A stretch of 64,000 nucleotides of DNA from SB11 sp964584305 (GTDB lineage Bacteria; Bacteroidota; Bacteroidia; UBA8524), in assembly GCA_964584305.1 (NCBI GenBank), contig CAZOZL010000001.1:372001-436000 (forward strand), given 5' to 3'. Numbering within the stretch: the first letter of the stretch is position 1; every line of letters starts with the position of its first letter. Positions 49,417 through 57,921 of the stretch are shown one piece after another. The notes beneath the pieces were generated by a model. That model ran no database searches. It saw only the letters and a program-made list of their open reading frames with translations, and was not told the DNA's origin. A program made the position numbers and the translations under genes.

Positions 49417-50487
49417 ATGGATATTTCTAAGATTAGCGAATTATTGGGTGCAGATGGAGATGCACTTTTGCAACACAAATCAAAAACTATTTCAAAAGAA
49501 TCTTTACACCTTCCAGGTCCTGATTTTACAGAACGTGTATGGGTGGGCAGCAATCGCAACCCACAAGTATTGCGTAACCTTAATGCAATATACAATACAG
49601 GGCGATTGGCAGGTACAGGCTATGTATCTATGCTACCTGTTGACCAAGGTTTAGAGCACAGTGGCGGAGCATCGTTTGCAAAAAACCCTGCTTATTTCGA
49701 CCCTGAAAATATCGTAAAATTAGCTATCGAAGGGGGATGTAATGCAGTAGCTACCACTTTTGGTAATTTAGCCATGGTATCTCGTAAATATGCACATAAA
49801 ATTCCATTGATGGTGAAGCTAAACCATAATGAGTTACTTACCTACCCCAACCAGTTTGACCAGATAATGTACGGCTCGGTACGTGAAGCATGGAACATGG
49901 GTGCGGCTTGTGTGGGTGCTACCATATATTTCGGTTCAGACAATGCTACTCGCCAAATTATGGAAGTGGCTGATGCTTTTGAAGAAGCACACGAGTTGGG
50001 TATGGCAACGGTATTGTGGTGCTATTTGCGTAATAGTGGTTTTAAGAAAGACGGCGTTGACTATCACGCATCTGCCGACCTTACTGGGCAGGCAAACCAC
50101 ATGGGAGTTACCATACAAGCGGATATTATTAAACAAAAACTACCTGAAAACAATGGCGGCTACAAAGCACTGAACAAAGATGGTAGCTATGGAAAATATG
50201 ATGAGCTTATGTACACCAAACTTGCCAGCGACAATCCTATTGACCTTTGCCGCTACCAAGTAGCCAACTGCTATATGGGCAGAGCTGGTCTAATTAACTC
50301 TGGCGGAGGTTCTAAAGGTTCTTCTGATTTGAGCGATGCTGTTCGTACGGCGGTTATAAACAAGCGTGCAGGCGGAATGGGGCTTATCTCTGGAAGAAAA
50401 GCATTTCAAAAACCAATGAAAGAGGGCGTAGAATTGTTAAACGCCATTCAAGATGTTTACTTAAACAAAAACGTAACAGTAGCTTAG
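49417..50487 (+). CDS. fbaB: class I fructose-bisphosphate aldolase (FbaB/DhnA type)
   Basis: 356 residues. GYVSMLPVDQGLEHSGGASFAKNPAYFDPENIVKLAIEGGCNAVATTFGNL, PLMVKLNHNE (Schiff-base Lys region), GAACVGATIYFGSD and the C-terminal INSGGGSKGSSDLSDAVRTAV phosphate loop. This is the DhnA-type class I enzyme, metal-independent, cleaving fructose 1,6-bisphosphate. The class II enzyme is not seen in this window. Monocistronic, terminated at 50590-50614. Confidence 0.95.
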   Translation: MDISKISELLGADGDALLQHKSKTISKESLHLPGPDFTERVWVGSNRNPQVLRNLNAIYNTGRLAGTGYVSMLPVDQGLEHSGGASFAKNPAYFDPENIVKLAIEGGCNAVATTFGNLAMVSRKYAHKIPLMVKLNHNELLTYPNQFDQIMYGSVREAWNMGAACVGATIYFGSDNATRQIMEVADAFEEAHELGMATVLWCYLRNSGFKKDGVDYHASADLTGQANHMGVTIQADIIKQKLPENNGGYKALNKDGSYGKYDELMYTKLASDNPIDLCRYQVANCYMGRAGLINSGGGSKGSSDLSDAVRTAVINKRAGGMGLISGRKAFQKPMKEGVELLNAIQDVYLNKNVTVA

Positions 50488-50589
50488 TTTTTTAAGAATT
50501 CGATTTAAACATAGGATGTCTATTATTGGTAAAATGATTTGCCTTTAATAGATATCTCTTATATTTGATAGAGAATTCGTTTTTAGTAC

Positions 50590-50614
50590 AAGTCTCAAAA
50601 AATTGAGACTTTTT
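50590..50614 (+). terminator. terminator after fbaB
   Basis: AAGTCTCAA, four-base loop, TTGAGACTT, then TTT; stem of 9 bases about 100 bases past the aldolase stop. Confidence 0.65.
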
Positions 50615-50651
50615 CTATGTTGGGCGATTTCTAAAAAATAGCAAAAAAAAC

Positions 50652-51554
50652 ATGAGTTGGTATAAACGACTGAAAGAAGGAATATCGACAGCAACAAAGG
50701 ACAAAAAATCAGTACCCGAAGGGTTATGGTACAAATGTTCTGGTTGCAGAAAAACCACCACCACTGATGAGCATAAGGAAAACAAATATGTTTGCCAACA
50801 TTGCCATCACCATCAAAGAATAGGCTCTAAAGAGTATTTTGATATTTTATTTGATGAAGGTGCTTTTAAAGAGCTTGATGCTTCCCTAAAAAGTGGCGAC
50901 CCATTAAAGTTTACCGATACCAAAAGCTACAAAAAGCGTATTGCCGATACGCAAGGGAAAACAGGACTAAACGATGCCTTGCGTAGTGCGGTGGGAAAAG
51001 TAAACGGACACCCCCTTGTAATAGCTTGCATGGATTTTGCTTTTATAGGCGGAAGTATGGGCAGTGTGGTAGGCGAAAAAATTTCGAGAGCGATACAGCA
51101 CAGCCGTGCAAACAAAATTCCTTTCCTTATGATTTCAAAATCAGGAGGGGCAAGAATGATGGAGGCAGCACACTCGCTAATGCAAATGGCTAAAACAAGT
51201 GCCCAGTTAGCACTATTGGCAAAAGAGAGCATCCCTTATATCTCTTTGCTTACCGACCCAACAACGGGTGGAGTTACAGCCTCGTTTGCTATGTTGGGCG
51301 ATTTTAATATTGCTGAACCACAAGCACTTATAGGTTTTGCAGGACCAAGGGTGATAAAAGAAACTATTGGCAAAGATTTACCTAAAGGTTTCCAAAGATC
51401 TGAATTTTTGCTTGACCATGGCTTTTTAGATTTTATAATACACCGTACAGAGTTGAAAGAAAAACTAAGTACACTCATGCTTTTATTATCTGAAAAGAAA
51501 CCTCGACCAAAAAAAGAAAAGGCTGAAACTATTTCAGTAGTGGCTGTAAAATAA
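50652..51554 (+). CDS. accD: acetyl-CoA carboxylase carboxyltransferase beta subunit
   Basis: 300 residues. N-terminal zinc ribbon with Cys29, Cys32, Cys48 and Cys51 (CSGCRKTTTT ... VCQHC), then the crotonase-like carboxyltransferase domain: MDFAFIGGSMGSVVGEKISRAI, KSGGARMMEAAHSLMQMAKTSAQL, SLLTDPTTGGVTASFAMLGDFNIAEPQALIGFAGPRVI. With AccA it transfers the carboxyl from biotin to acetyl-CoA, giving malonyl-CoA for fatty acids. AccA is not adjacent. Complete and of usual length. Confidence 0.97.
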   Translation: MSWYKRLKEGISTATKDKKSVPEGLWYKCSGCRKTTTTDEHKENKYVCQHCHHHQRIGSKEYFDILFDEGAFKELDASLKSGDPLKFTDTKSYKKRIADTQGKTGLNDALRSAVGKVNGHPLVIACMDFAFIGGSMGSVVGEKISRAIQHSRANKIPFLMISKSGGARMMEAAHSLMQMAKTSAQLALLAKESIPYISLLTDPTTGGVTASFAMLGDFNIAEPQALIGFAGPRVIKETIGKDLPKGFQRSEFLLDHGFLDFIIHRTELKEKLSTLMLLLSEKKPRPKKEKAETISVVAVK

Positions 51555-51625
51555 TATAGTTTAATTAGGGTGAGTGGAACACCGTCTTCATTATTAAATA
51601 CACCGTGTCCGTTCAGACATTTTCT

Positions 51626-51649
51626 TGCGGCAGGTTGAAACCTACCGCA
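51626..51649. repeat. hairpin between accD and glycosyltransferase gene
   Basis: TGCGGCAGGTT, GAA, then ACCTACCGCA: an imperfect 10-base stem without a T-tract in the convergent 51555-51765 gap. It may be a REP-like unit or part of a Rho-type terminator. Confidence 0.35.
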
Positions 51650-51765
51650 ATTCATAACCTTAGCAAAAATTTTATGATAGAATGGGCATTCACGCCTATT
51701 TGCTCTAATAGCTACTAATATTCAAAATTATATTGCACTACAGATAGAAGTAAACAAAACCCCTA

Positions 51766-52797
51766 TTAGTTAATACCCTTAAGTTTTGAGAATTTTCTTT
51801 TTTTACGAATAAAAAAATCAAACACAATGCTTTTATGATAAATGCCCGTTGTGTTGCGATGGGTAATGCTTTTTTGCAAGGTTTTGCGTTTTCTTAGCCA
51901 ATACCTTATTTGTAGTGTGAAGCTGATATGAGCTTTAAACACAGCTAACATATCACGCCAGTTGCCATGAAAAAGAAAAAAGAGTGCTGCTAAATCATCC
52001 AACAAAAAACGGAAAGGTAGTTTCCACCACAGTTGCCCCGATGGCATATTTTTTACCATCATAGCCAAGTTGTTATGAAAATTTAGGAATGTTTTACGTG
52101 GGTTTTTACGTGATAGCGTGCCGCCACCTACGTGATATACAACGGCTTGTGGCTGCACCAATATTTTATAGCCTTTGTTTTTTAGTCGCCAGCACAAATC
52201 TATTTCTTCCATGTGGGCAAAAAAGCGAGCATCCAGCCCATCGGCTTCAAAATATGCGGTAGCCTTTATAAACAGGGCTGCACCACTTGCCCAAAATACC
52301 TCACGGGCATCATTATACTGCCCTTCATCGGTTTCGGTTTGGTCTATTATTCTGCCTCTGCAAAAAGGGTAAGCGAAAGTATCTAAGTATCCGCCTGCCG
52401 CGCCTGCATATTCAAACTTTTTTTTATCAGTAAAGGCTAATATTTTGGGCTGGCAAGCCACAGCATCAGCCGTGTTTTCTAATATATCTATAACGGGTTG
52501 TATCCAGTTGGGTGTTACCTCAACATCACTATTTAGTAAAATAAAATAGTGGGCTTCTACCTGCTTCAAGCACTGGTTATAACCGCCTGCAAAGCCGTAA
52601 TTTTTATCTAATTGTATAATTCGGATTTGAGGATAGTGTTGCTTTAAAAACTCGATAGAGTCATCAGTAGAAGCATTATCAGCAATAATAATTTCGAGGT
52701 TATCATACTGCGACAACACTACCGATGGTAATAGTTTTTCTAACCAACTACGTGTATTATAGTTAAGAATTACGGCAGCTACCTTAGGGTTGGTCAT
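51766..52797 (-). CDS. family 2 glycosyltransferase
   Basis: 343 residues, GT-A fold. VAAVILNYNTRSWLEKLLPSVVLS, IIIADNASTDDSIEFLKQ, YGFAGGYNQCLKQVEAHYFILLNSDVEVTPNWIQPVI (DxD-like SDV), GYLDTFAYPFCRGRI and ASGAALFIKATAYFEADGLDARFFAHMEEIDLCWRLKNKGYKI (ED motif) are typical of rhamnosyl/glycosyl transferases of the WbbL type. It adds a sugar from a nucleotide donor to surface polysaccharide. Its ATG overlaps the stop of the upstream gene (ATGA), so translation is coupled. Confidence 0.92.
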   Translation of the reverse strand: MTNPKVAAVILNYNTRSWLEKLLPSVVLSQYDNLEIIIADNASTDDSIEFLKQHYPQIRIIQLDKNYGFAGGYNQCLKQVEAHYFILLNSDVEVTPNWIQPVIDILENTADAVACQPKILAFTDKKKFEYAGAAGGYLDTFAYPFCRGRIIDQTETDEGQYNDAREVFWASGAALFIKATAYFEADGLDARFFAHMEEIDLCWRLKNKGYKILVQPQAVVYHVGGGTLSRKNPRKTFLNFHNNLAMMVKNMPSGQLWWKLPFRFLLDDLAALFFLFHGNWRDMLAVFKAHISFTLQIRYWLRKRKTLQKSITHRNTTGIYHKSIVFDFFIRKKRKFSKLKGIN

Positions 52798-53186
52798 GGT
52801 TTTGCTTGGTCGTTGTTTTCGGTGGCTGTGGCTTTGTAAGGGACAAATACAAAGTGGGCTTGCGTTTTATAAATAGCAAATATGCAGATAAACTCTTTCG
52901 GGTTTTTGTAGCTTTCTCTAAAAAAATCTTCCCTATCTTTTTTTATCAAGCCTTTTTGTACAAACTGTTCTAAGGTAGATGCGCTAATACTCCATTGGGT
53001 AGCCATGTCTTTTTTGTCTAATATCACCTCGCCAAACTCAATAAGGTCTTGGTGGGCAATAAATATAGGAAAGTGTGAGAAGTTTTCTTTTATAATATCA
53101 TCAGAAGTTTCTTTGATGGATTCTTTCATCAAAATTAATTCAGCACGGAGTTGTTTTAGCTGTACCTCCCAGTTTTTATCAAGCAT
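52794..53186 (-). CDS. hypothetical protein upstream of glycosyltransferase
   Basis: 130 residues, soluble. An N-terminal helix (DKNWEVQLKQLRAELILMKESIKETSDDI) then HFPIFIAHQDLIEFGEVILDK, STLEQFVQKGLIKKDREDFFRESYKNPKEFICIFAIYKTQAHFVFVPYK. No family recognised. It is translationally coupled to the GT2 gene by a 4-base overlap, so a role in the same process is possible. Confidence 0.6.
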   Translation of the reverse strand: MLDKNWEVQLKQLRAELILMKESIKETSDDIIKENFSHFPIFIAHQDLIEFGEVILDKKDMATQWSISASTLEQFVQKGLIKKDREDFFRESYKNPKEFICIFAIYKTQAHFVFVPYKATATENNDQAKP

Positions 53187-53212
53187 GGTGCAGCAAATTT
53201 AAGGGTTTCGCT

Positions 53213-53286
53213 CCTAAATCCCCTATGGGAGACTTTTGGAAAGCAAACATAATTAATTATAAAGCCCCTTTAGGGGTTGGGGTAAG
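53213..53286. repeat. 74-base direct repeat, left copy
   Basis: Identical over 74 bases to 53705-53778. It carries three nested dyads: TCCCCTATGGGA, ATAATTAATTAT and CCCCTTTAGGGG. A further partial unit (AGCCCCTTTAGGGGTTTGGG, 53292-53311) follows on the right. Confidence 0.9.
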
Positions 53287-53339
53287 ATTTAGCCCCTTTA
53301 GGGGTTTGGGGGCAGGAGAAAAAATAACTAATTTGCATT

Positions 53340-53702
53340 ATGGATAAACGGGCTATGTTTTACGGGGCAAAACCTGCATTGTTTGAGAAAGCGAGGCAGT
53401 TAAGAAATAATATGACTGTTAGCGAGTTTATTCTTTGGGATGAACTGATGGATAAGAGTTTAGGAGTGAGATTTAAAGCACAGCACCCCATTAAAAACTA
53501 TATTGTTGATTTTTATTGCCATAAAGCAAAATTGATAATTGAAGTTGACGGAGGAATACATGACTTGGATGAAAATATTGAGTATGATAAAGGACGAACA
53601 TACGAGTTAGAACAACTTGGACTTAAAGTTATTAGGTTTACTAATAATGAGGTAAAATATGGGTTGAGAAAAGTGATGGATGAAATAAACAAACATATTT
53701 AA
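53340..53702 (+). CDS. DUF559 (PD-(D/E)XK nuclease-like) protein in a repeat-bounded cassette
   Basis: 120 residues. ARQLRNNMTVSEFILWDELMDKSLGVRFKAQHPIKNYIVDFYCHKAKLIIEVDGGIHDLDENIEYDKGRTYELEQLGLKVIRFTNNEV is a full DUF559 domain, with Phe-Tyr-Cys-x3-Lys, IEVDG and a Glu/Asp-Lys core as in Vsr-like restriction endonuclease folds. The stop lies 2 bases before the right 74-base repeat, and the start is 53 bases after the left one. No methylase or integrase is nearby. The domain is known as a mobile nuclease-like family; cutting activity is inferred. Confidence 0.85.
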   Translation: MDKRAMFYGAKPALFEKARQLRNNMTVSEFILWDELMDKSLGVRFKAQHPIKNYIVDFYCHKAKLIIEVDGGIHDLDENIEYDKGRTYELEQLGLKVIRFTNNEVKYGLRKVMDEINKHI

Positions 53703-53704
53703 CC

Positions 53705-53778
53705 CCTAAATCCCCTATGGGAGACTTTTGGAAAGCAAACATAATTAATTATAAAGCCCCTTTAGGGGTTGGGGTAAG
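53705..53778. repeat. 74-base direct repeat, right copy
   Basis: Perfect copy of 53213-53286, starting 2 bases after the DUF559 stop and ending 2 bases before the rlmD stop codon. The unit length between the copies is 492 bases. Confidence 0.9.
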
Positions 53779-53780
53779 GT

Positions 53781-55202
53781 TTATCCCCTAGGTTTAGGGT
53801 AAGGTTTTAACTCCAACAGTGCCACATTCTCTACATGGGCAGTGTGTGGAAACATATCAACGGGTTGTATTTTTACTACACGGTATGTTTCTCGCATCAT
53901 GTCCAAATCACGGGCTTGTGTAGCGGCATTGCAACTTACATACACCACACGGGGGGCTTTTATTTCACAAATTTTTGCTACTACATCAGCGTGCATACCT
54001 GAACGGGGTGGGTCTGTTATTATAATATCGGGCGTACCGTTTTTAGCAATAAACTCATCGTTTAGTACATCTTTTATATCACCAGCATAAAAAACTGTAT
54101 TGCTAATATTGTTTAGTTGTGCGTTTTCTATGGCATCATCAATAGCTTGCTGCACGTACTCTATACCCACCACTTTTTGGGTATTAGCGGCAATATAGTT
54201 GGCTATACTACCCGTGCCTGTATATAAATCATACACTATTTGGCTACCTGTGAGTTGGGCAAAATCTTTAATTATACTATATAATTTTTCGGCTTGCTTG
54301 GTATTGGTTTGGAAAAATGATTTTGGGCGAATTTTAAAAGTCAGTTCCCCTAAGTTTTCTAACAAGTGGTCTTTTCCGTGCCATGTTTCTATCTCCAAAT
54401 CATAAATGGTATCGTTCCGTTTGGGGTTTACCACGTATAGTAGTGAGGTAATTTGTGGAAAATTGTTTTGAAGGTAGTCCATTAGCAAAGCAATATTTTT
54501 CTTGTCTCTGCTATGAAACATCACTATCACCATCCACTCACCTTTGGTGCTACAACGGATAATTAACCCACGCAGCAGTCCTATTTGTTCTTTTAAATCA
54601 AAAAAGCTGATATTGTTGTCAAGCGCAAATTTTTCTACTCCGTTGCGTATGCTATTGCCCAAATCATCCTGTAGCCAGCATTTATCAATTTCTAATACTT
54701 TATCAAACCTGCCTGCCACATGAAAGCCCAAGGCGTTCATCTCGCCCTTGTCTTCCAGCTCCATCTCTTCTCTACTTAGCCAGCGTTTGTTGCTAAAGGC
54801 ATAGTCCATGCGGTTGCGGTAAAATGTGTTTTCTTGGCAACCTGCAATGGGCAGTGTTTCGCCTACTTCTATTTTGCCAATACGTTGCAGTGCATCCACT
54901 ACTATTTGGTGTTTGTATTGCAGTTGGGTGGCATAAGCCATAGGTTGCCATTTGCAGCCGCCACAATCTTTAAAATGGGCGCAAAAAGGTTCTATTCGCT
55001 GGGGCGATGGAGTTATAATTTCTGTTATTTCGGCGTGTAAAAATCGTTTCTTTTTGCCTGTAATACGCACGTTTACCACATCACCCGGTACTGCATTTTT
55101 TACAAAAATCACACGTTCTTCGTGTCGGGCAATACATTTTCCTTCGGCTCCCGCCGATAAAATTTCAAGGTTCTCTATAAATTGAAGTTTTTTTGCACTC
55201 AC
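53781..55202 (-). CDS. rlmD: 23S rRNA (uracil-1939-C5)-methyltransferase RlmD
   Basis: 473 residues. TRAM domain (1-65), iron-sulfur cysteines CAHFKDCGGCKW (Cys74, Cys80, Cys83) with Cys175 in DKCWLQDD, and a Rossmann methyltransferase with VYDLYTGTGSIANYIA, IITDPPRSGMH and the catalytic Cys in PRVVYVSCNAATQARDL. It methylates U1939 of 23S rRNA, though the related U747 cannot be excluded. The last residues (KPYPKPRG) are encoded by repeat-like sequence adjoining the DUF559 cassette, and the stop is 2 bases from the right repeat. Confidence 0.93.
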   Translation of the reverse strand: MSAKKLQFIENLEILSAGAEGKCIARHEERVIFVKNAVPGDVVNVRITGKKKRFLHAEITEIITPSPQRIEPFCAHFKDCGGCKWQPMAYATQLQYKHQIVVDALQRIGKIEVGETLPIAGCQENTFYRNRMDYAFSNKRWLSREEMELEDKGEMNALGFHVAGRFDKVLEIDKCWLQDDLGNSIRNGVEKFALDNNISFFDLKEQIGLLRGLIIRCSTKGEWMVIVMFHSRDKKNIALLMDYLQNNFPQITSLLYVVNPKRNDTIYDLEIETWHGKDHLLENLGELTFKIRPKSFFQTNTKQAEKLYSIIKDFAQLTGSQIVYDLYTGTGSIANYIAANTQKVVGIEYVQQAIDDAIENAQLNNISNTVFYAGDIKDVLNDEFIAKNGTPDIIITDPPRSGMHADVVAKICEIKAPRVVYVSCNAATQARDLDMMRETYRVVKIQPVDMFPHTAHVENVALLELKPYPKPRG

Positions 55203-55257
55203 AAGTAAATATTATAAATATTAAAAGTGTGCAAAATTAAGCAAACTAAAACTGAAA

Positions 55258-55794
55258 TTATTTATTACTTGCTGGGGTAGGGCGTACGGAAGGTCGTTGA
55301 GGTTGATGTGCGTAGGCTACAATCTTGTCTAATAAAACACCGAAATCTTTAGCTCCTTTATACCCTGGTATGCGTTCTACATACATTATTCCGCCTTTTG
55401 GTATTAAAAAGAAAGTGGTAGGATAGCCAGAGGGATTATTGTTTGATAACATGGCATACAACTGTCTTCCGCTATACGGTGTGCTATCTATATAATATAT
55501 CCCTTGTTGCTCGGGATTAAATTTTATAGGCACGAAATCTCTGTTTATTTTTTTTATAACACTCCCTTCAGCGTAGGTATCTCTATCCATTCTTTTGCAC
55601 CATCCGCACCACTCTGTGTACACATCTACCAAACCTATTTTAGCAGCACCTTTTAGTTCGGTATAGCCGTTGTTCCATGTTCTCCATTTTAGTACTTCCT
55701 GCGTAGTTTCACCATCTACGGGTGGTTTATACGAGAAAGAAACAGCGAACAGGGCAATTAAACTTAGGGTTGCTATTTTTATTGCGTGTTTCAT
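55258..55794 (-). CDS. secreted thioredoxin-like protein (CGWC)
   Basis: 178 residues. Signal peptide 1-21 (IKIATLSLIALFAVSFS), then LKWRTWNNGYTELKGAAKIGLVDVYTEWCGWCKRMDRDTYAEGSVIKKINRDFVPIKFN with a CGWC active site (Cys63, Cys66) and PSGYPTTFFLIPKGG supplying the cis-Pro. This is the SoxW/DUF255-like thioredoxin group acting on periplasmic disulfides. A Pro-rich C-terminal tail (HQPQRPSVRPTPAS) follows. It is transcribed alone, between rlmD and a divergent membrane protein. Confidence 0.85.
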   Translation of the reverse strand: MKHAIKIATLSLIALFAVSFSYKPPVDGETTQEVLKWRTWNNGYTELKGAAKIGLVDVYTEWCGWCKRMDRDTYAEGSVIKKINRDFVPIKFNPEQQGIYYIDSTPYSGRQLYAMLSNNNPSGYPTTFFLIPKGGIMYVERIPGYKGAKDFGVLLDKIVAYAHQPQRPSVRPTPASNK

Positions 55795-55945
55795 TCTTGT
55801 AGCAAACGTTCAAAAACTGTTCCACTAATGCAGTACACCGCTTGGCAATGGGTTAAAATCGGTTTTCAACAGTAGAAGTATCAAAATGGTGGAGAGAGTC
55901 TCATTGTGTTTTGTGATAAAAGCACTTAGGTTTGAATAATAAGGC

Positions 55946-56530
55946 ATGAACAAACAAAAATTTGAGATAGAAGGCACTATTGAAAGGGGCGAACCATCTC
56001 CTAAAAAACCAAATATTACGGGGCGTTTTTTTCTTTTTATAGTAACTATTTTGGTGGTGGGCAGTATATGGTACTTTCCTTTTTTGCAAGATGAATACCC
56101 CGCCCTAAAAAAAATAACTATGGGTAGCAACGCCGTAAGCCTGCCCGATAGTACACTACTAAAAGAAACCTACCAAAACAAAATAACAATAGATAGCTTG
56201 CTAATACTGAATGATAGCCTAAACAATGCCAACCAAATACTTTTAGAAAGAAGTAATGACTATACAGGCTTGTACTACGAGGTACAAATTGGGATATTTA
56301 ATAACTTTGATATTGAAAAATACCAACAACAAATGGAGGCATTGAGAGCCGAAACCAATGCCAGCGGAACAACTAAACTGATGCTTGGGAAGTTTAGAAG
56401 CCTGAAAATAGCCAAAGATTTTTTGTTGGATGTTCGCAAAATGGGATTTAAAGATGCGTGGATAGTAGCCAAAGAAGATGGCGAACGCATCCCTTTTGAT
56501 AATGAAGTACTGAATAGAGACCTGCCGTAG
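55946..56530 (+). CDS. membrane-anchored SPOR-like domain protein
   Basis: 194 residues. Cytoplasmic N-terminus, one membrane helix (RFFLFIVTILVVGSIWYF, about 27-44), a short helical linker and a C-terminal SPOR-like fold at about 108-185: YYEVQIGIFNNFDIEKY ... TTKLMLGKFRSLKIAKDFLLDVRKMGFKDAWIVAKEDGERI, with the paired beta-alpha-beta units of peptidoglycan-binding SPOR domains. It probably binds denuded septal peptidoglycan in the periplasm. A single gene, 86 bases before icd. Confidence 0.75.
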   Translation: MNKQKFEIEGTIERGEPSPKKPNITGRFFLFIVTILVVGSIWYFPFLQDEYPALKKITMGSNAVSLPDSTLLKETYQNKITIDSLLILNDSLNNANQILLERSNDYTGLYYEVQIGIFNNFDIEKYQQQMEALRAETNASGTTKLMLGKFRSLKIAKDFLLDVRKMGFKDAWIVAKEDGERIPFDNEVLNRDLP

Positions 56531-56616
56531 GGGTTTGATAATAAGCTACCATTCAACTAAGTTTGCAATTGTTTTAATTTTCAAACAATACACACTAAAA
56601 TATATCTGCAAAAGAA

Positions 56617-57849
56617 ATGGAAAAAATAAAAGTAGCCCACCCCGTTGTTGAAATGGATGGTGATGAGATGACCCGCATTATATGGACATTTATTAAAGAC
56701 AAACTAATACTACCCTATATTGACCTTGACATTAAATACTACGATTTAAGCGTAACCAGCCGAGATGAAACCAATGACCAAATAACCATTGATGCTGCCA
56801 AAGCAGTACAACAATACAACGTAGGGATAAAATGTGCTACCATTACCCCTGACGAGGGGCGTGTAGAAGAATTTGGGCTGAAACAAATGTGGCGTTCGCC
56901 CAACGGAACTATCCGTAATATTTTGGGGGGTACTATTTTCCGTGAGCCTATTGTGTGCAAAAATGTGCCTCGTTTAGTGCCTAACTGGACTGCCCCTATA
57001 TGTGTAGGCAGGCATGGGTTTGGAGACCAATACCGTGCAGTAGATTTTTTGACCAAAGGAAAAGGAAAACTGACCATTACCTATACGCCTGAAAATGGCG
57101 AGCCTGAAAGCTATGATGTATATGATTTTAATGGCGACGGTGTAGCACTGGCAATGTACAATACCGATGAGTCTATAAAAGGATTTGCAAAATCGTGTTT
57201 TAACCAAGCCTTAAGCAAAGGCTGGCCCTTGTATTTAAGCACAAAAAACACCATCCTAAAAAAATATGACGGTCGGTTTAAAGATATTTTTGAAGACGTT
57301 TATCAAAACGATTATAAAGCTAAGTTTGAAGCCGCAGGTATTACCTATGAGCATCGCCTAATTGATGATATGGTTGCCAGCGCACTAAAATGGAACGGCA
57401 ACTTTGTGTGGGCGTGCAAAAACTATGATGGCGATGTACAAAGCGATACCGTAGCACAAGGTTTTGGCTCTTTAGGGTTAATGACCAGTACGCTGGTAAC
57501 ACCTGATGGCACTACTATGGAGGCAGAAGCTGCACACGGTACAGTTACCCGCCACTACCGCGAACACCAAAAAGGAAACAAAACCAGCACCAACCCCATT
57601 GCTTCAATTTTTGCTTGGACAAGGGGATTAGAATTTCGTGGTAAATTGGATGGAAACGATGCTTTGATAAACTTTTGCCACGCTTTGGAGCAAGTATGTA
57701 TTGAAACCGTTGAAGCAGGACATATGACCAAAGACCTTGCTATTTGCATACACGGTAAAAACACTACGGTTGAGCATTATATGTACACCGAAGATTTTTT
57801 AGCACTATTAGATGCTAATTTGCGTAAAAAGTTAACAGCAACAGCATAA
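56617..57849 (+). CDS. icd: NADP-dependent isocitrate dehydrogenase
   Basis: 410 residues, homodimeric eukaryote-like type. VVEMDGDEMTRIIW, ATITPDEGRVEEFGLKQMWRSPNGTIRNILGGTIFREPI, WTAPICVGRHGFGDQYRA, YEHRLIDDMVASALKWNGNFVWACKNYDGDVQSDTVAQGFGSLGLMTS and EAEAAHGTVTRHYREHQKG with HYREH. The catalytic Arg, Tyr, Lys and Asp residues of the family are retained. It converts isocitrate to 2-oxoglutarate with NADPH. Single gene followed by a hairpin at 57868. Confidence 0.97.
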   Translation: MEKIKVAHPVVEMDGDEMTRIIWTFIKDKLILPYIDLDIKYYDLSVTSRDETNDQITIDAAKAVQQYNVGIKCATITPDEGRVEEFGLKQMWRSPNGTIRNILGGTIFREPIVCKNVPRLVPNWTAPICVGRHGFGDQYRAVDFLTKGKGKLTITYTPENGEPESYDVYDFNGDGVALAMYNTDESIKGFAKSCFNQALSKGWPLYLSTKNTILKKYDGRFKDIFEDVYQNDYKAKFEAAGITYEHRLIDDMVASALKWNGNFVWACKNYDGDVQSDTVAQGFGSLGLMTSTLVTPDGTTMEAEAAHGTVTRHYREHQKGNKTSTNPIASIFAWTRGLEFRGKLDGNDALINFCHALEQVCIETVEAGHMTKDLAICIHGKNTTVEHYMYTEDFLALLDANLRKKLTATA

Positions 57850-57867
57850 ATTTATTTGCCTTTGGGT

Positions 57868-57898
57868 ATTGGCTTTTGGTGTTTTGCTAAAAGCCAAT
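57868..57898. terminator. possible terminator after icd
   Basis: ATTGGCTTTT, 11-base loop, AAAAGCCAAT; a perfect 10-base stem but with no T-tract on the sense strand, so a weak terminator or a structural element. Confidence 0.4.
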
Positions 57899-57921
57899 AA
57901 CTAAAAGTTAAAAACAATACC

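Noticed and set aside
53340..53702. DUF559 gene as part of a restriction-modification or mismatch-repair (Vsr) system
   Set aside because: No methyltransferase or specificity gene is near; neighbours are a glycosyltransferase operon and rlmD.
55825..56130. 101-codon minus-strand frame overlapping the SPOR-like gene
   Set aside because: It overlaps the signal-anchor region of the plus-strand gene and shows no motif; the plus-strand gene has a clear membrane helix and domain.
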